Positions 59,772-64,000 of a stretch of 64,000 bases of DNA are shown here, in pieces (positions within the stretch are counted from its first letter, which is position 1; each line of letters starts with the position of its first letter). The notes beneath the pieces are model-generated. The model ran no database searches, was not told the DNA's origin, and was given only the letters and a program-made list of their open reading frames with translations. This DNA comes from Gigaspora rosea (taxonomy: Eukaryota; Glomeromycota; Glomeromycetes; Diversisporales; Gigasporaceae). The position numbers and the translations under genes are program-made. The stretch covers positions 466,771 through 530,770 of the forward strand of contig QKWP01000046.1 of assembly GCA_003550325.1 (NCBI GenBank). The letters run 5' to 3'.

Positions 59772-60063
59772 CCCCAGGTTCGCCAACAAAATTTTACGCT
59801 CACGTGATGACAACAAAATTTTTTTGTTAGGTTAGGGTTAGGGTGAGTGCTCAGTTAGGGTTTGGGTTTAGAATGTTATATAGTAAAATTGCTCAAGGAA
59901 AACTTTTTTTAGTTAAAAAAGTGGTTTCTTATGCTTTTTTGACAAAAGAGACGTTTTTGAGACGTTTGTTTTGAATTTCCTGATCGTGTTACGTTACACC
60001 AAATTATGATCTTTTATTGGCCAATAATCACGTGAACGTAAAAATTTTGTTGCCGATACTGGG
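59772..60063. mobile_element. MITE with CCCCAG...CAACAAAATTTTACG ends and telomere-like core
   Basis: CCCCAGGTTCGCCAACAAAA pairs with TTTTGTTGCCGATACTGGGG. The core has TTAGGTTAGGGTTAGGGTG and TATATAGTAAAATTGC, shared with elements near 35150, 23150 and 11400. Confidence 0.65.
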
Positions 60064-60548
60064 GTAGTTCCGGGTATCGACGAATTTGGACTTGCCGGCC
60101 TGATTTTCCCGATTTTCCCGATTCAGATCGGTGATAATAATGTAAAATAACAATAATTGCGGTAATACGGTTATAGGATTAATTTAGGGTATATTGATGA
60201 TTATAGTGATATCAACGTACGTACGCATGTATGGTGCAAAAGCCACAATTATATCTTATAAATGCATTGACATCCTAAACATTAACAATAATAAAATGTG
60301 TATATAAATACTTTTATGAAGTCGATAATTTAAGAAATATGAAGTTTAATGTGCTACTTGATTATCTGCTTGGCGTAATCTGTAGCCTATACGAACGTAC
60401 TACTGTACTAATCTTTATCTATTAAGCACACATATGGATATTACATAATTACATTTGGAGAGTAAAATGCCACCCTTTTACTAATAGATTATTCAGCACC
60501 AATATTATTGAAAAGATTATTTGGCAACATACACCAACTATGTCTTAT

Positions 60549-60656
60549 TACCGTATTACCGCGAAATAACGCGCAGAGGTGAAAATACAAATTCGGCCTA
60601 AATTAAATTTAATTCGGGCCGAACTTCCCCTGCGTATTATTTCGCGGTAATACGGT
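60549..60656. mobile_element. Short palindromic MITE (CCGTATTACCGCG ends)
   Basis: ACCGTATTACCGCGAAATAA and TTATTTCGCGGTAATACGGT are inverted, with GGCCTAAATTAAATTTAATTC at the centre. About 108 bp; the target duplication is unclear. Confidence 0.65.
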
Positions 60657-62620
60657 ATAAAGATTTCATAGTTGTGTTTTTGTTATTTTTTTGTGATCGA
60701 GTGATAAATTAACCTTTTATTCATTGGAGGATCAAATAACATATAATTACATATTATTGATATGAATTTCTAATTTAAAAAGTCAGTAAATCTCATTGTA
60801 TGCATTTGATTTTTCTATTAATGTCTCGAACAATATCATTATGACAAGAGTTACGTGTATTGCGTGCTGAAAATGTTTAAATAATTAATTTTTTTTTCAA
60901 AATTTATGGATTGTAGAAAATGCTCAGAATCTGGTCATTCTATTTTTTCTCAATTCCAAACCTTAAATCTTCTACCAACTTTTTTTTTTTTTTAACAAAA
61001 AAAAAGAAATCTTTAATTGGTGATTGTTTGAAAGTTTGATAAAAAACTTAAATAATGATAATAATGACAGTAAAATAAATAATATCTTTTCCAGTGTTAT
61101 CTTTAGTTCGCTTTCTCCAGCAGTTGTACTTTTACTTCACTATATTTGAATTGTACTTAGGGTTTGCATTTTGTATAAAGTTCAAATTTTTGATGTAAGT
61201 TACGTGTAAAAAATATATAAATTACAATATATATCATTAGTGTAAGTTTGCAAATCATGTACGTGCGTATGTTAATGTAACTTAAAAAATTTACACAATC
61301 CCAATCGACTCAAATATTTGATTGTCGTATTATCTAAAATATGCTAGTGCTGTTCACAATGAGGCTTTATAAATTGTTGTTGTATCATTTTTCTATTTCA
61401 ACTACATTTTCTTTGATATTAAATAAATAAAAGATGCTTTTTCATTTTTAGTTTTATTCGCTTTTAACATGTCCAACGACTAAAACTTTTTTCATAAAAA
61501 CGTCTGATGTCAGTATTTAAATGATTATTTTTTAAATGATGCCCAAATAAAGGAAAAATTAAAATGTATATACGAAAATTAGCATTATTGATGCCATTCA
61601 GAACCTAAATGATGTTTAGCTTTTCTGAGTCATTGGGTATTGTTGATATGAAAGTTGTGCTTGTTGCACATACGGATCAGGTTGCTCATTCGGGAAAGTG
61701 ATTTTGGGCGCTTTAAAGCAACAATCTAAATGCGAATTCCTAGCGATCAAATCATATCTGATATACAACAATTATGACGTAACTTTAGCTATTCATATAA
61801 CATTTTAGATAAAAGCAATAGTACAAGTGGAGATATTATTGAAATCTGCTCGAGTATAACCAGTAATGTGATTGGCTAATGATTTTAATAATGCTCAATG
61901 TTACGATGGATCATTCAATCAGTGCTTGAGAGTCTATATGGTTTATTAAATATCTTCGAAAATTTTCAAATATCCGAGTACTCTAGTATCTACGATTTCA
62001 TATATTGTTATACAATTTGTCACCATAAAAATATAATGTATTCTAATGTTTATTTATTGAAAAAATTTTAATATAAAAAATCAGAATAGTAATAATGTAC
62101 GTTAGTGCGATAGCGAATATCCAAGCAAAAAGGTATGAAACTGCTTGAATAGTACTCTATTTACTTTAATAATTGTAAAGTTTTGATAAACCAGCGCAAC
62201 AAAAAAGGTGGGTTGGAACAAGATGGTGTTGACTGAAGTGATATGCTCACTGAATTTTTACAAAATTTTGAACTTGCCCCATATCTTATTCATTCTAACG
62301 AAATTACATTTGATCACCTAAAAATATTTTCTTCTAATTAAAATTTAGCTTTGGACACATTTCCGACACATTTCCGACACATTTTGACCTATTGATGGAG
62401 GCTTTTGAACACCCTTTAATTGATTGTTCGGTAAAGAGAAATATAAAATCAAGTAGCGCTACTGACATGGATAATAGTGTATATCGTATTAATTAAAGGA
62501 ATAAACTAATTATATTAATCATTTGGATTAAATTAGTTTCCTATTTATTAGGATTTATCAATAAATTTTAGAGTAAAAATAATTACCATAACGAAAATTA
62601 CTCAAGAAACCATACGGACA
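60657..62620. other. No gene supported
   Basis: AT-rich with some less biased stretches (61600-61950 and 62100-62420) that may be old coding relics. No frame exceeds 60 codons, and no motif or splice pattern could be recognised. Confidence 0.35.
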
Positions 62621-62624
62621 AGAT

Positions 62625-62744
62625 GGCACCAATATTAAGCTAGTATTGCTTGAAATTGGAGTACTTGTAGTAGTTATTGTAGTTGTAATATTTGGGATAA
62701 ATTTAGTGACCATTTATAGGAATCTTCCGGCTTACGTCTAATAT
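62625..62744 (-). pseudogene. Third, short copy of the kelch-family transmembrane/Thr-linker segment
   Basis: This repeats the segment coding for the linker and anchor seen at 56905-57060 and 62953-63160 (AGTTGTAGTAGTT-type repeats followed by CATTTATAGGAATCTTCC). It is fused directly to the 3' flank of the larger duplicate, suggesting a small tandem duplication. No open product. Confidence 0.5.
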
Positions 62745-62906
62745 AACTGATGAGTCAACTCGATTCACGCTGTGCTAATTTAACTAGATATCTACTAGTG
62801 CAGGGTAAATTTTTGATTATTTCTTTACATCGAGTTGAAAGATTTGTAGATTCGGAATACTGTATTAAATTAAGACTAATAGAATTTTTATTAACTAAAG
62901 TAATTA

Positions 62907-63660
62907 CTAAAAGAGAATAACTAAATTTAACCTTTTCATTAAAAAATAAAAAATGGCACTAGCAAATATTATAAAAGAAACGATACTACCAACGATGACT
63001 CCAGCAAGAAAGTTAATAGTTGGAGTATTGGTAGTAGTTGGAATATTGGTAGTAGTTGGAATATTGGTAGTAGTTGTAGTTGTAGTTGTAATTGTAGTTG
63101 TAGTATTTGCGGCAAATTCAGTTACCCATTTATAGGAATCTTTCCGACTTACGTCTAGCATAAATATTTTTGATGAAGGAGTACTATTTTGAAAACTACC
63201 TGTTAAACAAATAAATTTTGGCAAGTTAAATAATTATAAGTGACTACATAAAATAGCATAAGGATAATTAAAACTTATACCATAAGCAACAAACATATAA
63301 TTATCCACTAATGTCGCAGTATGACCAGTAAGAGCCAAATCCACAATTGGATTTAAAATGATTCCCATTGACCACCAGAAATTAACGGTAGTCGTATTTA
63401 AGATCCATAGGTCAGCGAGAATTGTTCCATAAGAAAAACCACCGAAAATTAAAATACGTCCGTCGGAGGCTTATAATTTAAATGATTCATACAATAGATA
63501 CTTTTATACTTAAACACTTAATGAGAAACTTTATGCTTAAAATATTTACTGGCATTGTTAAATAACATACTTAATACTGCTGAAAAAGATTCGCGAGGAG
63601 GAGGAGGTGGACCTAATGTCCTCTAATATCAGATTTAAAGTATTAGTTGCTAAGAAATTA
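62907..63660 (-). pseudogene. Partial kelch paralog, 3' exons only
   Basis: It aligns exon by exon with the kelch gene at 56853-57517. It has a blade end LGPPPPPRESFSAVL near 63615-63570, a DGRI-type blade with DLWILNTTTVNFWWSMG near 63410, donor ATG-GTATAAG near 63277, and acceptor TTTAACAG before GSFQNSTPSSKIFM. A longer Thr/Ile/Pro linker and a transmembrane helix (FLAGVIVGSIVSFIIFASAI) follow. No stop is seen in these exons. Homology stops at about 63685 inside an intron, so the 5' half is missing or lies beyond the window behind an insertion. Confidence 0.7.
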
Positions 63661-63685
63661 TTAAATTTATATATTATTAACTTAG

Positions 63686-64000
63686 GAAATTGATATTTCC
63701 ACACCCTTTTTTGATAATGCCACACCCATGTAGATCGTTTTGGTTTTTTCTAATTTTTTTAAACTTTGATTGAAGATAGGTTGACACCCTCCTGACCAAA
63801 TTCGATCAACTTTTTTTTGTTTTAATTGTAGAAAGCAGTAGAATTAAAATAAAAAATATTATCGAATTTAATTAGAAGGATGTCAAGATATCTTCGATCA
63901 AAGTTTGCAAAATTCTAAAACGTCTATTAAATATAAGCTGCGGCTTGATCGAAAATATCTTGACACCCACTTGACAAAATTCAATCAACTTTTTTTTTTT
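63686..64000. other. Unidentified sequence with internal near-repeats
   Basis: CCACACCC occurs twice (63700-63730). TTGACACCC-type stretches with TCGATCAAC recur at 63780-63815 and, in altered orientation, at 63940-63990. This may be an inverted-repeat element running past the window edge and cutting the kelch paralog. Confidence 0.4.

Noticed and set aside
59825-59860. Interstitial telomere or chromosome end
   Set aside because: Only two to three TTAGGG units occur, inside a MITE with paired ends, and the same motif recurs in related elements across the window.
62953-63135. Plus-strand Val-rich 60-codon frame
   Set aside because: It is the antisense of the Thr-rich linker in the kelch paralog.

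Overview
The window is strongly AT-rich eukaryotic DNA with short spliceosomal introns. It holds decayed Sel1-repeat and kinase relics, a kelch-repeat family and very many palindromic DNA transposons. This mix fits an arbuscular mycorrhizal fungus of the Rhizophagus type (Glomeromycotina). That assignment rests on gene-family style and is an inference.

Three host loci are well supported. (1) A minus-strand gene at 24653-29780 is the standout. Exon 1 encodes a signal peptide. It is followed by about 36 microexons, 34 of them exactly 3 nt long, one 6 nt and one 9 nt. Each lies between a conserved acceptor (usually TTATTAG) and a conserved donor (usually GTAAGTAT). A 40-nt terminal exon closes the frame. 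The phase set by exon 1 gives a 240-nt reading frame (79 aa) for a secreted six-cysteine, knottin-like peptide with spacing C-x7-C-x4-CC-x4-C-x21-C. To a repeat finder this region looks like a 100-bp satellite. (2) A five-exon plus-strand gene at 43429-45120 encodes a 432-aa coiled-coil plus PH-domain protein of the Num1/Mcp5 cortical-anchor type. (3) A five-exon minus-strand kelch gene at 56853-58376 has one in-frame stop before its Thr-rich linker and transmembrane tail. A partial duplicate of its 3' half lies at 62745-63685.

Layout. 1-4.3 kb: tandem repeats and two foldback elements. 4.8-10.2 kb: three hAT-like elements nested inside one another, each with an 8-bp target duplication, carrying chains of palindromes. 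10.4-19 kb: retroposons (SINE copies, a LINE-like 3' end), foldbacks and a 1.8-kb hAT-like element. 19-20.8 kb: a Sel1/kinase pseudogene split by a MITE. 20.9-24.3 kb: a foldback composite with hAT-like, Harbinger-like and pogo-like MITEs inside it, plus a further foldback. 24.6-29.8 kb: the microexon gene. 31-37.6 kb: a hairpin tandem array, hAT MITEs, and a SINE split by a 3.5-kb hAT-like element. 38-42 kb: a solo LTR, a young palindrome and a kinase pseudogene. 43.4-46.2 kb: the PH gene and an intact-looking SINE. 46.5-56 kb: repeats, including a tandem duplication joined at an N. 56.8-63.7 kb: the kelch locus and its duplicate.

The host genes show no operon-like relation. The transposons shape gene structure directly: the last intron of the microexon gene holds a pogo-like MITE that itself holds a Mutator-like palindrome.
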